Shown piece after piece: positions 1 through 7,986 of a DNA stretch of 11,841 nt (position 1 is its first letter; each line of letters begins with the position of its first letter). This stretch comes from an uncultured Eubacteriales bacterium (GTDB lineage: Bacteria; Bacillota; Clostridia; Peptostreptococcales; Anaerovoracaceae). The stretch is from positions 1 through 11,841 of the forward strand of contig CACXCQ010000024.1 of assembly GCA_902766185.1 (NCBI GenBank), read 5' to 3'. A program made the position numbers and the translations under genes. The notes under the pieces were generated by a model that ran no database searches, was not told the DNA's origin, and was given only the letters and a program-made list of their open reading frames with translations.

Positions 1-2418
1 CAGCCGGGAGGCACTGACCACCAGAGCCTCCCGGTCTCCGCGGTAAAGCGCGTCCGCCAGATCCTGGCCCAGCGCTTCAATATGGTTGCTGTAGTTGACT
101 CCACGGAGAAGCCGGTCGACCTGCTTCGGGTCGTTCTGTCTGTACCACTCCAGGACCTGTTTCCAGGTTCCCTCCGTGTCCGCGCGGTCGCCGTCCCGAA
201 GGGCTGCCGCCAGATAAGGAATCGTTGCCCTCCCCGATCCGATGCGCTCCTGCGGAGTCCTGTTTTCCAGGTCGCCCCCCACTTCAGGCTGCCACTGCTG
301 CAAAAGCTGGAAAATCTCTGACGGGCGGATCATTTTCCCCTCATCATCGCACTGGCTGCAGCTCACGTAGAGCAGGTCCTCCGGCAAAGAGAACATCCGG
401 TATATGGCCAGCTGCTCCTCCATCCGGGAGATCTTCTCCCGCCCGGCAAACTCCAGCTCCATCTGCTCCAGCTTTTCCCTGTCCTGCCGGGAGAGCAACC
501 CTTCCTCGGTGATCTCCATCGGCAGAAGCCCTGCGTTTGCGCCGGTCACGATCAGTGCCCTGACCTTACCCGGCCGGGAACGCTGCAGAGTGCCCATCAG
601 AACGCAGTCGCGGCTGGACGGAACAAGACCGATCTCCAGGCTTTGGAGTCCCGTGGAGATCATTTCCCGAAGCTGTACATTGGAGATCTTCTCGCTGCCG
701 ATCACGCGGATGATCTGGTCCAGAATTCCGCAGACCGCATTCCAGATCTGCGCAGTCTCCGCCGCCCCCTCGGCCATGCCAAGCTCGATCTGACGGTCCA
801 CCGCCTGCTGGATCCGCTGGACGATCTGGAAATCCCGTTCGAGGAAAGTGATCAGTCCTCTGACTTTTTCCTCTGCGGTGTTCCTCCGCCCGATGGTGTC
901 CCGCGCGCCCTCCAGGATGCTCACCAGGAAACTGCGCATCTCATTGAGACGGTCCATCTCCTCCTGGCTATAGGCATCGTCCGTCCAGACGAATTCCTCC
1001 TTCCAGCGTTTTCCCCGAATCCGGAATTCCTTCACGTAATTCTCCAGAAGGGCTTCTTCCTCCATGCTCCATCCCAGAAGTCCCGACTTGATCATTCCCA
1101 TCACGCCGTCTCCCTCGAGGCCATCCACGATCACGTCCAGGAAGGACAGCAGAAAACTCACCACCGGCTGGTGGAGCACCCTTCTCTTCTGATCTGCAAA
1201 AACAGGAATGTCCCATCGTTCAAATGCTCTGCGCAGGATCCGTCCCCTGCCGTCCATGTCGTTGCAGAGCACGGCGATATCGCCATAACGGTATCCACCA
1301 TCGCGCACTAGCGACTGGATGAACGCCGCAGCGCTTTCCGCCTCTTCAAAGGCCCCGCTGGTCTGCACCAGCCGGATCCGCTGCTGAAGAAGCTCCCGCT
1401 GTGCTCCCGCGGTGCCGGATGCTCCATCAGGCTCGACGGATCCGGCAGCCCCGTATGCTCCGGTTCCTTCCCAGATGCTCCGGCGAGGATATCCTGTGAT
1501 GTGCTCCCGGCGCGATTCCTGTCCGGCTTCCTCCGCTGTTTTCTCCAGCTTTCGCATGATCTGCTCAGTCAGATCGAAGAGGCCGATGCCGCCCCCCTGC
1601 GTCAGAGAGCGGACCAGCGCCGTATCGCCGGCAGCGGTTCCCGCTGCCGCAGCCGCTGCCGCAGCCCCCGTCTCTGCTGCCCGGAAGCCGGATTCCGGTT
1701 CGCCGGTCATCACCACGGAGACCTCGCTGGCTGTCTGCAGCAGCCGGCCGATGACGCGAAGGTTTTTCGGTGTGAAGGTATCGAAACCGTAGACCCAGAC
1801 CCGAGCGTCCTGGATCTGGTCGGACCTCGGGATCAGGTCCGCGTAATATGTGATGTAGTCTTCCGCATCCTGATAGATTCCGCCGATGGCCGCTTCATAT
1901 GCCTCGTAGATGTTGAGCACATCCTTTAGCTTCAGGGTCAGGTAGTTGGCCGGCGCCGGTTTCCGCTCAGCCTCCGTGCCGCCAGCCTCGGCATTCCCGG
2001 TCAGCTGATCGATGGCCACCGCCAGCCTTTGCGGATCGATCTCGTAGCGCTTCATCTCTGAGATCATGGTATTCATCTGATCCGCCAGGGCATTGGCTCC
2101 TCCCCGGGGGCGAAGCACGGTCAGCTTCTCCTCCAGCCCGTGGATCAGGACCGACAGTAGCATGTGCCGGCCGTACTTATCGATGATCTCCGGCTCATGG
2201 CCCACGGTCTCCTTGACGACTTTGTGGCCCAGGGCCGAGAAATCCGTCACCATCAAATTCAGCAGCGCGCCGGAAGGACTGTTTTTCAGCGCGTCCTCCT
2301 CCGCCTGCAGCGAAAACTGATCCGGCACGATGAGAATGGTCTTCTCCGCGGGATCGATGTGGTCAAATATGAACTTTTCCCCGTCAGTCAGGGCGTCTGC
2401 GTAATAGATCTTCAACAT
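1..2418 (-). CDS. addB: ATP-dependent helicase/nuclease subunit B (AddB/RexB type), N-terminal 806 residues
   Basis: This frame is open from the ATG at 2418 to base 1 with no stop, so the gene runs off the left edge. AddB partners AddA in the enzyme that processes double-strand breaks and recognises Chi. Family-typical blocks are VPDQFSLQAE near residue 31, DIAVLCN near 380, IPVFADQKRRVLHQP near 404 (the IP.F.DQKR..LHHP block), and TGANAGLLP followed by EEGLLSRQDRE near 625-645 (the G.N.G..P helicase motif). The last visible residues, VVSASRL, match the start of the SVSRLE-x-CPF segment that leads into the iron-sulfur/nuclease region, so roughly 300-350 residues are missing. The N-terminus starts MLKIYYAD and has no Walker A (GxxGxGKT), unlike Bacillus AddB but like streptococcal RexB. 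An Ala-rich insert (eight Ala, residues 252-259) and a second Gly/Ala-rich stretch around 320-340 look like low-complexity linkers. addA would be expected downstream, outside the window. Confidence 0.93.
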   Translation of the reverse strand, partial: MLKIYYADALTDGEKFIFDHIDPAEKTILIVPDQFSLQAEEDALKNSPSGALLNLMVTDFSALGHKVVKETVGHEPEIIDKYGRHMLLSVLIHGLEEKLTVLRPRGGANALADQMNTMISEMKRYEIDPQRLAVAIDQLTGNAEAGGTEAERKPAPANYLTLKLKDVLNIYEAYEAAIGGIYQDAEDYITYYADLIPRSDQIQDARVWVYGFDTFTPKNLRVIGRLLQTASEVSVVMTGEPESGFRAAETGAAAAAAAAGTAAGDTALVRSLTQGGGIGLFDLTEQIMRKLEKTAEEAGQESRREHITGYPRRSIWEGTGAYGAAGSVEPDGASGTAGAQRELLQQRIRLVQTSGAFEEAESAAAFIQSLVRDGGYRYGDIAVLCNDMDGRGRILRRAFERWDIPVFADQKRRVLHQPVVSFLLSFLDVIVDGLEGDGVMGMIKSGLLGWSMEEEALLENYVKEFRIRGKRWKEEFVWTDDAYSQEEMDRLNEMRSFLVSILEGARDTIGRRNTAEEKVRGLITFLERDFQIVQRIQQAVDRQIELGMAEGAAETAQIWNAVCGILDQIIRVIGSEKISNVQLREMISTGLQSLEIGLVPSSRDCVLMGTLQRSRPGKVRALIVTGANAGLLPMEITEEGLLSRQDREKLEQMELEFAGREKISRMEEQLAIYRMFSLPEDLLYVSCSQCDDEGKMIRPSEIFQLLQQWQPEVGGDLENRTPQERIGSGRATIPYLAAALRDGDRADTEGTWKQVLEWYRQNDPKQVDRLLRGVNYSNHIEALGQDLADALYRGDREALVVSASRL

Positions 2419-2424
2419 GGACAC

Positions 2425-2433
2425 ATTATACCA
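2425..2433 (-). promoter_or_regulatory. Extended -10 promoter of addB, probably giving a leaderless mRNA
   Basis: On the minus strand the sequence reads TGGTATAAT, a perfect -10 with an extended TG, then GTGTCC and the addB ATG. The expected start of transcription, about 7 nt after the -10, falls on or next to the A of the ATG at 2418. No purine-rich ribosome binding site lies between. The 17-bp-spaced -35 position (TCTGTT, 2448-2453) is poor, which fits an extended -10 promoter. The start codon is supported by similarity of the N-terminus to RexB proteins. Confidence 0.7.
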
Positions 2434-2481
2434 TAATCTTTACAGGAAACAGATAACTCGGCGGAAATCCGGAGATGGATG

Positions 2482-2733
2482 CGTGTAGTTTTTCTCTTAT
2501 GATTTTCAGATCAACATTTTTTGGATCATGGAGGCACGGTGACCCTTGCCAGAAATGGGCTCTCGTGTTGATCTTGCATGGAATTTCTCAGATCAACATT
2601 GAAACAGGCAGAATCCGTGTTGATTACTAGATCCTCGAACTGTATCTACACGGATCACTCAAACTGGAAATAAGTACGGGTCATTCTCACGGGCATCGTG
2701 TAGATTCACAGACGAAAACCGAAAATCAACACG
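2482..2733. repeat. Array of four 37-bp inverted-end repeat units, non-coding
   Basis: Four units each span exactly 37 bp: 2482-2518, 2564-2600, 2616-2652 and 2697-2733. Each begins CGTGTWG and ends CWACAYK (CAACATT, CAACATT, CTACACG, CAACACG), usually with GAT/ATC continuing inward. The eight half-sites therefore alternate in orientation along 252 bp. Some pairs are perfect: AGATCAACA at 2508-2516 and 2590-2598 against TGTTGATCT at 2566-2574; ATCTACACG at 2644-2652 against CGTGTAGAT at 2697-2705; and CCGTGTTGATT at 2615-2625 against its exact complement at 2724-2734. Interiors are hardly conserved, and gaps between units are 45, 15 and 44 bp. There is no gene here. This could be a multi-site protein-binding region or a set of RNA hairpins; I do not recognise the family. 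Confidence 0.65.
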
Positions 2734-2749
2734 GCACGCCCAATTGTCG

Positions 2750-2768
2750 TACGATTGTTATACGATTG
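2750..2768. repeat. Short direct repeat TACGATTG x2
   Basis: TACGATTG occurs at 2750-2757 and 2761-2768, one helical turn (11 bp) apart, between the 37-bp repeat array and the transporter operon terminator. The spacing would suit a small operator, but nothing else supports a function. The rest of 2735-2795 shows no gene or clear signal. Confidence 0.35.
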
Positions 2769-2798
2769 AACGCCTCGTGTCCACAAGCCGGGACGAAT

Positions 2799-2834
2799 AA
2801 AAAAGGCCGGCGCGCATGGAAACGCGCGCCGGCC
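2799..2834 (-). terminator. Intrinsic terminator of the BMP transporter operon
   Basis: On the minus strand a perfect 11-bp GC stem (GGCCGGCGCGC, 2834-2824, with 2815-2805) encloses an 8-nt loop and is followed by TTTTTTATT. It lies about 65 nt after the stop of the last permease gene, so it ends the four-gene operon before addB. Confidence 0.93.
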
Positions 2835-2899
2835 CGAAGTTTACTGCCTTCTTCAATTCATCGATGGCTGCAGCCGAGCCGTGCTCAGCGTACAGCCCG

Positions 2900-3889
2900 T
2901 CATCGGTCTTCTCGGAAGTATGGGAGGCCCAGACTTTCGGGGGGCTGGTTCTCCCTCTTGTTTCTCATGCCGGTGAGGATCAGCACGATGATGGTTACCA
3001 CGTAGGGCAGCATCTTGTACAGTTCCTTTACGGCCAGGTCCGTTCCCGTGGGGATGAACAGGTACAGAATGTACAGTCCGCCGAACAGGAAGGAAGCGAA
3101 GATAGCGATGTTGGGTCTCCACAGGGTGAAGATGACCAGAGCGATGGCCAGCCATCCTCTGTCTCCGAAAGCATCGTTGGACCAGACGCCGCTGGCGTAG
3201 TCCATGACGTAGTAGAGACCGCCGAGTCCTGCCACCATGCAGCCGATGCAGGTGGCCAGGTATTTGTACTTGGTGATATTGACGCCTGCCGCGTCCGCCG
3301 TAGCCGGATTCTCACCCACGGCCCGCAGCTGCAGACCAACGCGGGTCCGCTTCAGCACATAGGCCGTGATGATGGCGATGATCACCGCCACGTAGGCCAG
3401 GAAACCATAGGAAAGGAACAGCTTTCCGAAGGCTCCGGTGGTGTGCGCGAAAGGCAGCGTCCTACTGAAGAAGGAGCTCGTCGCGGACAGCGCGATGGAC
3501 GGAACGTCGCTTCCCGTCAGCTTGATCAGGGACCCACCGAAGAAGTTGCCCACGCCGACGCCGAAGGTGGTCATGGCCAGACCGACGACGTTCTGGTTTA
3601 CCCGCAGGGTGATGGTCAGCACGCTGAACAGCAGACCCATGAGCAGGGAACCGATCAGGCAGGCCAGCAGCGGAATAGTGATGGCCAGGAACCCGTTGAC
3701 GTGTCCCCCGGCGCTCTGCTCGTACAGGAAAGCGCCGATGACACCGCAGATACCGCCGACGTACATGACGCCGGGAATACCCAGGTTAAGGCTGCCGGCC
3801 TTCTCGGAGATGGTCTCTCCGGTACATCCGAACAGGAGCGGAATGCCCTGCACGATGGCTCTTGGAATAAAAGCAAACAGGTCAAACAT
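2900..3889 (-). CDS. ABC transporter permease, BMP/nucleoside type (NupQ-like)
   Basis: A 329-residue inner-membrane permease of the BPD_transp_2 family, the second of a heterodimeric pair. The sequence is almost wholly hydrophobic, with about eight to ten predicted membrane segments. It carries NLGIPGVMYVGG near residue 35 (the family's FN.G.EG..L.GA block) and the cytoplasmic AVGENPATADAAGVN segment around residue 190-205, which contacts the ATPase. The ATG at 3889 overlaps the TGA of the upstream permease by one base (TGATG), and AGGAGGG lies about 9 nt upstream, so translation is probably coupled. Relatives include Bacillus NupQ (guanosine/nucleoside uptake). The substrate is inferred from the operon's guanine-type riboswitch, not from this sequence. 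The tail after the last membrane segment is short and charged (ending PYFREDR). Confidence 0.92.
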   Translation of the reverse strand: MFDLFAFIPRAIVQGIPLLFGCTGETISEKAGSLNLGIPGVMYVGGICGVIGAFLYEQSAGGHVNGFLAITIPLLACLIGSLLMGLLFSVLTITLRVNQNVVGLAMTTFGVGVGNFFGGSLIKLTGSDVPSIALSATSSFFSRTLPFAHTTGAFGKLFLSYGFLAYVAVIIAIITAYVLKRTRVGLQLRAVGENPATADAAGVNITKYKYLATCIGCMVAGLGGLYYVMDYASGVWSNDAFGDRGWLAIALVIFTLWRPNIAIFASFLFGGLYILYLFIPTGTDLAVKELYKMLPYVVTIIVLILTGMRNKRENQPPESLGLPYFREDR

Positions 3890-5025
3890 CAGTGCAGCCC
3901 TCCTTCCTTGCCGGCGGACTTAGCGTCCTTGATGGCTTTATCCGATCCACGGAAGTTGATTCGATAATTAATGAAGAACTCGCTGGCGATAATGAAGAAC
4001 AGGATCACTCCGGTGAGGATGTCCCCGAAGGATTGGTTCAATCCAAACTGCGTGGAGATTTCTCCGGCTCCTCTGGACAGCACGCACAAAAGCAGGCTGA
4101 CCAGTACCATGGCAAGCGGGTTGAACTGCGCCAGCCATGCGACCAGAACGCCGAGGAAGCCCCGGCCTCCGGCGAGTGTCGTTGTGATCGTATGGTCGGT
4201 ACCGGCCACCATGAGGAATCCGCACAGTCCGCAGATGCCTCCGGATACCAGCAATGTCCGGACGATGACCCGGTCCACCTTGATGCCGACGTACCTCGCC
4301 GTGCTCTGGCTTTCGCCGACAACAGCGATCTCGTAGCCATGCTTGCTGTACTGCAGGTAGATATACATCAGCACCGTGACCGCCGCCACCACCAGGATGT
4401 TCAGCAGATACTGATACGTACCGATGGAAGGCAGCCAGCCGGCGTTGGTGGCCTGATTGATGATGCCCACCTTTCCGGAACCCTTGGGGGATTCCCAGAT
4501 GATGATGTAGTAAGCGACCAGTTGGATCGCCACGTAGTTCATCATCAGGGTGAACAGCGTTTCGTTGGTGTTCCACTTCGCCTTGAAGAAAGCGGGGATG
4601 CCTGCCCAGACCGCGCCGATGGCAACCGATCCGATCAGGGAGATCAGGATGATGACCGCGCCGGGCACCTTGCCGCCCAGATAGATCATGCATGCGGCGG
4701 TCAGCCACGCGCCGATGAGCACCTGACCTTCACCGCCCAGGTTCCAGAACTTCATCCGGAAGGCCGGAGCCATAGCTACGGAGATGCACAGCAGCACCGC
4801 CGTCTCCTTGCCCAGGATCCAGATCTTACGCTCGCTTCCGAAGGCTCCTTCCAGCATGCTTCCGAAAACGCTCATGGGATCAAGTCCCGTGGCCGCTGTT
4901 GTGATTATCGCGCAGACAATGAGCGCGGCGACGATCGAAGCGATACGGATCAGCCATGCGACCTGCCAGTGCATTGCCTTTCGTTTGGTGATGTGGATCA
5001 GAGGTTCTTTGCTCGCTTTACTCAT
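3889..5025 (-). CDS. ABC transporter permease, BMP/nucleoside type (NupP-like)
   Basis: A 378-residue membrane permease, first of the pair. A charged cytoplasmic N-terminus (SKASKEPLIHITKRK) precedes about ten hydrophobic segments. Diagnostic blocks are FWNLGGEGQVLIGA near residue 95 (family FN.G.EGQ) and VVGESQSTARYVGIKVDR near 240, the coupling-helix region. I chose the ATG at 5025 because AGGAGGTGA lies 5 nt upstream; a GTG three codons earlier lies inside that ribosome binding site. The gene overlaps the end of the ATPase gene by 8 bp (ATGAGTAA) and overlaps the next permease by one base, so the three are translationally coupled. The C-terminal tail is hydrophilic and Lys-rich (SDKAIKDAKSAGKEGG). 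The substrate is probably a purine nucleoside, by family and by the riboswitch upstream of the operon. Confidence 0.92.
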   Translation of the reverse strand: MSKASKEPLIHITKRKAMHWQVAWLIRIASIVAALIVCAIITTAATGLDPMSVFGSMLEGAFGSERKIWILGKETAVLLCISVAMAPAFRMKFWNLGGEGQVLIGAWLTAACMIYLGGKVPGAVIILISLIGSVAIGAVWAGIPAFFKAKWNTNETLFTLMMNYVAIQLVAYYIIIWESPKGSGKVGIINQATNAGWLPSIGTYQYLLNILVVAAVTVLMYIYLQYSKHGYEIAVVGESQSTARYVGIKVDRVIVRTLLVSGGICGLCGFLMVAGTDHTITTTLAGGRGFLGVLVAWLAQFNPLAMVLVSLLLCVLSRGAGEISTQFGLNQSFGDILTGVILFFIIASEFFINYRINFRGSDKAIKDAKSAGKEGGLH

Positions 5026-6583
5026 CAGAATCACCTCCTCCCAGTCTTGTCATCATCAGTCCTACCTTATTCTTATCAGCTTTCTCGCCGGGAACGATCC
5101 CGCTGACGCGGCCGCTGCACAGCACCAGGATCCGGTCGCACAGCTCCAGCAGCACGTCCAGGTCCTCGCCGACGTAGACCACAGCAACGCCGTTCTTCTT
5201 CTGCTCGTTCAAAAGCTCGTAGATCGTATAGGACGAGTTGATGTCCAGACCACGCACCGCATAAGCCGACAGCAGGACTGTCGGGGAAGACGCGATCTCA
5301 CGGCCGACCAGCACCTTCTGTACGTTTCCTCCGGAGAGTCGGCGTACCGGTGTGGAAACGCCCGGGGTGTTGACCTCCAGCTCATCCACGACCTTCTCCG
5401 CCAGCTTACGCGGAGTCTTGCGGTCGGTGAAGACGCCCTTTCCGTCACGGAAGGACCGGAGCATCATATTGTCCGTCAGGTCCATGCTCCCGACCAGGCC
5501 CATGCCCAGTCTGTCCTCCGGCACGAAGGACAGGGACACGCCCATGCTCGCAATCTGCAGCGGGTCCTTGCCGATGAGGCTTTCTTCTGTCCCGTCATCG
5601 TTGATGTAAGAGATGCTCCCGCTCTCAACGCGCTGCAGCCCGGCGATGGACTCCAGCAGTTCCTTCTGCCCGCATCCGGAGATACCGGCGATTCCCAGGA
5701 TCTCTCCGGTGTTGGCGGTGAAGGAGACTTCGTCCAGCTTCAGAACGCCGTCCGAGCTTCTCACCGTCAGATTGTCCACCTTGATCCTTGGCTTCGGATC
5801 CACCGGCTTCGGGCGGTCGATGTTCAGCGCCACCTCCCGGCCGACCATCATGTTGGTCATCTCCTGGGCGTTGGTCTCGCTGGTCTTCATCTCACCGATA
5901 TACCTGCCTTTGCGCAGGACCGCCACACGGTCGGAGATCTCCTCCACCTCGTGCAGCTTGTGGGTGATGATGATCACCGTCTTGCCGTCTTTTTTCATGT
6001 TGCGCAGGACCGCGAAGAGCTTCTCCGTTTCCTGCGGCGTCAGCACCGCGGTGGGCTCATCCAGGATCAGGATGTCCGCGCCCCGGTAGAGGACCTTGAC
6101 GATCTCCACCGTCTGCTTCTGGGAGACGGACATGTTGTAGATCTTCTGGGTCGGGTCCACGTCGAATCCGTAGGTGTCACAGATCTTGCGGATCTTCTCC
6201 CCAGCCCGGTTCAGGTCCAGACGGCCTCCTTCGTCCAATCCCAGAACGATGTTCTCCGCGGCAGTGAAAACATCCACCAGTTTGAAGTGCTGGTGGATCA
6301 TGCCGATCCCGTGCTCGAAGGCCTCCCGGGGGGACGCGATGGATACCGGCTCGCCATTGATGTAGATCTGGCCGCCGTCCGGGAAGTAGATCCCGGAAAG
6401 CATGTTCATGAGCGTGGTCTTGCCGCTGCCGTTCTCGCCCAGCAGCGAAAGGATCTCGCCCTTGTAGATGTCCAGACTCACATCATCATTGGCCACGATG
6501 GTACCAAAGGTTTTTGTGATGTTCCGCATGGATACTGCGACCTTGTTGCTTTCCAATGTATTCATTCCTTTCTGGTGACTCAT
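5018..6583 (-). CDS. ABC transporter ATP-binding protein with two nucleotide-binding domains (NupO-like)
   Basis: A 521-residue fused double ATPase of the sugar/nucleoside (RbsA/NupO) type that energises the two permeases. NBD1 is complete: Walker A GENGSGKT (49-56), Q-loop Q97, signature MSVSQKQ (151-157), Walker B LILDEPT (172-178) and H-loop His208. NBD2 (about 266-500) keeps LSGGNVQK (416-423) but has no P-loop Lys-Thr (GISGCGQKE, 300-308), has AYAVRGLD where relatives usually show AQPTRGLD, and has Glu473 at the H-loop position. Such asymmetry is normal for the family, though the AYAV change is unusual. The start is uncertain. The ATG at 6583 and the ATG at 6565 lack a well-placed ribosome binding site, while a TTG at 6556 has AGAAAGGA about 10 nt upstream. 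All three keep the whole domain. Its 3' end contains the ribosome binding site of the next gene. Confidence 0.93.
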   Translation of the reverse strand: MSHQKGMNTLESNKVAVSMRNITKTFGTIVANDDVSLDIYKGEILSLLGENGSGKTTLMNMLSGIYFPDGGQIYINGEPVSIASPREAFEHGIGMIHQHFKLVDVFTAAENIVLGLDEGGRLDLNRAGEKIRKICDTYGFDVDPTQKIYNMSVSQKQTVEIVKVLYRGADILILDEPTAVLTPQETEKLFAVLRNMKKDGKTVIIITHKLHEVEEISDRVAVLRKGRYIGEMKTSETNAQEMTNMMVGREVALNIDRPKPVDPKPRIKVDNLTVRSSDGVLKLDEVSFTANTGEILGIAGISGCGQKELLESIAGLQRVESGSISYINDDGTEESLIGKDPLQIASMGVSLSFVPEDRLGMGLVGSMDLTDNMMLRSFRDGKGVFTDRKTPRKLAEKVVDELEVNTPGVSTPVRRLSGGNVQKVLVGREIASSPTVLLSAYAVRGLDINSSYTIYELLNEQKKNGVAVVYVGEDLDVLLELCDRILVLCSGRVSGIVPGEKADKNKVGLMMTRLGGGDSDE

Positions 6584-6660
6584 GCAAAGGCTGGTCAGAG
6601 CGCCGAAGGCTGCCCGGTGCCCTCAGCAGCGCTCACATGAGACCGTTCCGCGCAATGGCG

Positions 6661-6707
6661 CAAAAAAGAAGAACAAGGGAAACCCCGGAGTCTGTCCGGG
6701 ATTTCCC
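6661..6707 (-). terminator. Intercistronic hairpin (partial terminator or mRNA stabiliser)
   Basis: About 17 nt after the lipoprotein stop, the minus-strand RNA can form a 12-bp stem (GGGAAAUCCCGG, 6707-6696, with CCGGGGUUUCCC, 6688-6677; one U-G pair) with a 7-nt loop. It is followed by a broken U-tract, UUGUUCUUCUUUUUU. This fits an attenuator that leaves the binding protein more abundant than the ATPase and permeases, a common arrangement in ABC operons. The remaining ~75 nt up to the ATPase start show no gene. Confidence 0.8.
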
Positions 6708-6723
6708 TGCTTTTGTATCTTGT

Positions 6724-7986
6724 TTAGAAGCTTGTGTCCAGAAGCTCGATACCGTCGATCTGCAGATCGAAGTACGGAGCGGATCGGAATCCAGGCTCGG
6801 ATTCGTGGAAGTAACCATCGCTGACAACTTCGGTGTCGCCTTCATAGGCTTCGTCGGTGTCAACGTCAGCCATGTAGCTGGTCAGGTGACCGTCGCCGTC
6901 CACCTTGGCGTTGGCATTCTTGTCCTTGTCCACGGTGACCGTGAATGCGGAGGTGTCGAATACGTGGACCTCGCCGGCTTCCAGCTGAGCCTTGACCTCA
7001 TCAATCTTGGCCTGGGTGTCAGCCGCTGCAGCCTTGTCGTTGACATCGGTCAGCTGCACGGATCCGGTCTCCAGAGTTCCGACGTAGTCCGTGTCGATGG
7101 CTTCGCCGTTCTGGAGCTTGGTGATGACATCCTTGTAGTACGGTGCCCAGTCGATCCTGGAGGATACGATGAAGGTGTTGGGGCATGCGTCTACGGTGCT
7201 GCCGTTGTAGGAGACGTCAGGTACGCCAGCCTTTTCGCAGGCGGTCGGGGCTCCCATGGAGTCCGCGTGCTGGGAGATCAGTACGCAGCCGTCGTCGATC
7301 AGCTTGTTCGCGCCTTCCTTCTCGGCAGTCTCATCATACCAGGAACCGGTGAAGGTGACCTTCATGGTTGCGGACGGGCAGATGGAGCGTGCGCCCAGGA
7401 AGAAGGAGGTGTAACCGGAGATTACCTCGGCATAGGTGAATGCGCCGACATAACCGATCTGTGCTTCGTTCTCCTTGATCTCGCCGTTGTCGATCATTTC
7501 ATTCAGCTTGAGGCCTGCTGCCACACCAGCCAGGTAACGGCCTTCATAGATGGATGCGAAAGCATTGTGATAGTTCTCCAGACCTTCGGTGTGGGCCTTG
7601 GTTCCTGTGGAATGGCAGAACTGCACATCCGGGAAATCCTTGGCAGCCTGGATCATGTAGTCTTCGTGACCGAAGGAGTCAGCAAAGATGACTCCGCAGC
7701 CGGCATCGACCAGCTCTGCTGCTGCGTCATAGCATTCCTGTCCTTCCGGGATGTTCGTCTTGATCTGATACTCGATGCCCAGCTCCTCGCAGGCTTCCTT
7801 CGCCGCGTTGATGAAGTTCAGGTCATAGGTCGAGTTCTCGTCATGCAGGCAGATGAATCCGGCCATTACAGCGCCGTCTCCGCCTTCGCCGCCTTCGCCT
7901 TCGCCGGATCCGCCGCAGGCTGTCAGTACTGCTGTGCATGCAAAGACCATCGTAAGTCCGAGCAGCAGTGCGATTACTTTTTTCAT
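6724..7986 (-). CDS. BMP-family lipoprotein, substrate-binding protein of the ABC importer
   Basis: A 420-residue extracellular lipoprotein of the Bmp/PnrA family (purine nucleoside binding in characterised members), first gene of the importer operon. The start at 7986 follows GGAGG by about 8 nt. A Lys-Lys hydrophobic signal peptide ends in the lipobox LTAC, with Cys24 as the lipidation site. A Gly/Glu-rich linker (residues 25-37) then tethers the domain. Family blocks include the ligand-side segment HDENSTYDLNF near 48-58, VGAFTYAEVISGYTSFFLGA, FTGSWYDE and RSAPYFDLQIDGI close to the C-terminus. A short Asp/Asn-rich loop, DKDKNANAKVDGDG (353-366), resembles a calcium-binding loop but lacks a canonical EF-hand end. 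The protein is longer than the ~350-residue BMP average because of its C-terminal part. The guanine-type riboswitch in its leader supports a purine nucleoside ligand; the exact ligand is not shown. Confidence 0.93.
   Translation of the reverse strand: MKKVIALLLGLTMVFACTAVLTACGGSGEGEGGEGGDGAVMAGFICLHDENSTYDLNFINAAKEACEELGIEYQIKTNIPEGQECYDAAAELVDAGCGVIFADSFGHEDYMIQAAKDFPDVQFCHSTGTKAHTEGLENYHNAFASIYEGRYLAGVAAGLKLNEMIDNGEIKENEAQIGYVGAFTYAEVISGYTSFFLGARSICPSATMKVTFTGSWYDETAEKEGANKLIDDGCVLISQHADSMGAPTACEKAGVPDVSYNGSTVDACPNTFIVSSRIDWAPYYKDVITKLQNGEAIDTDYVGTLETGSVQLTDVNDKAAAADTQAKIDEVKAQLEAGEVHVFDTSAFTVTVDKDKNANAKVDGDGHLTSYMADVDTDEAYEGDTEVVSDGYFHESEPGFRSAPYFDLQIDGIELLDTSF

Noticed and set aside
82..2436. 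Several plus-strand frames across the left end
   Set aside because: All lie opposite the uninterrupted minus-strand addB frame, which has recognisable family motifs.
2482..2733. CRISPR array, because unit length is 37 bp
   Set aside because: Only the unit ends are conserved, the interiors differ, gaps are 45/15/44 bp, and no cas genes are present.
2482..2733. LexA, parS or integron attC sites
   Set aside because: The half-site CGTGTWGAT does not match the SOS box, parS or the GTTRRRY attC core.
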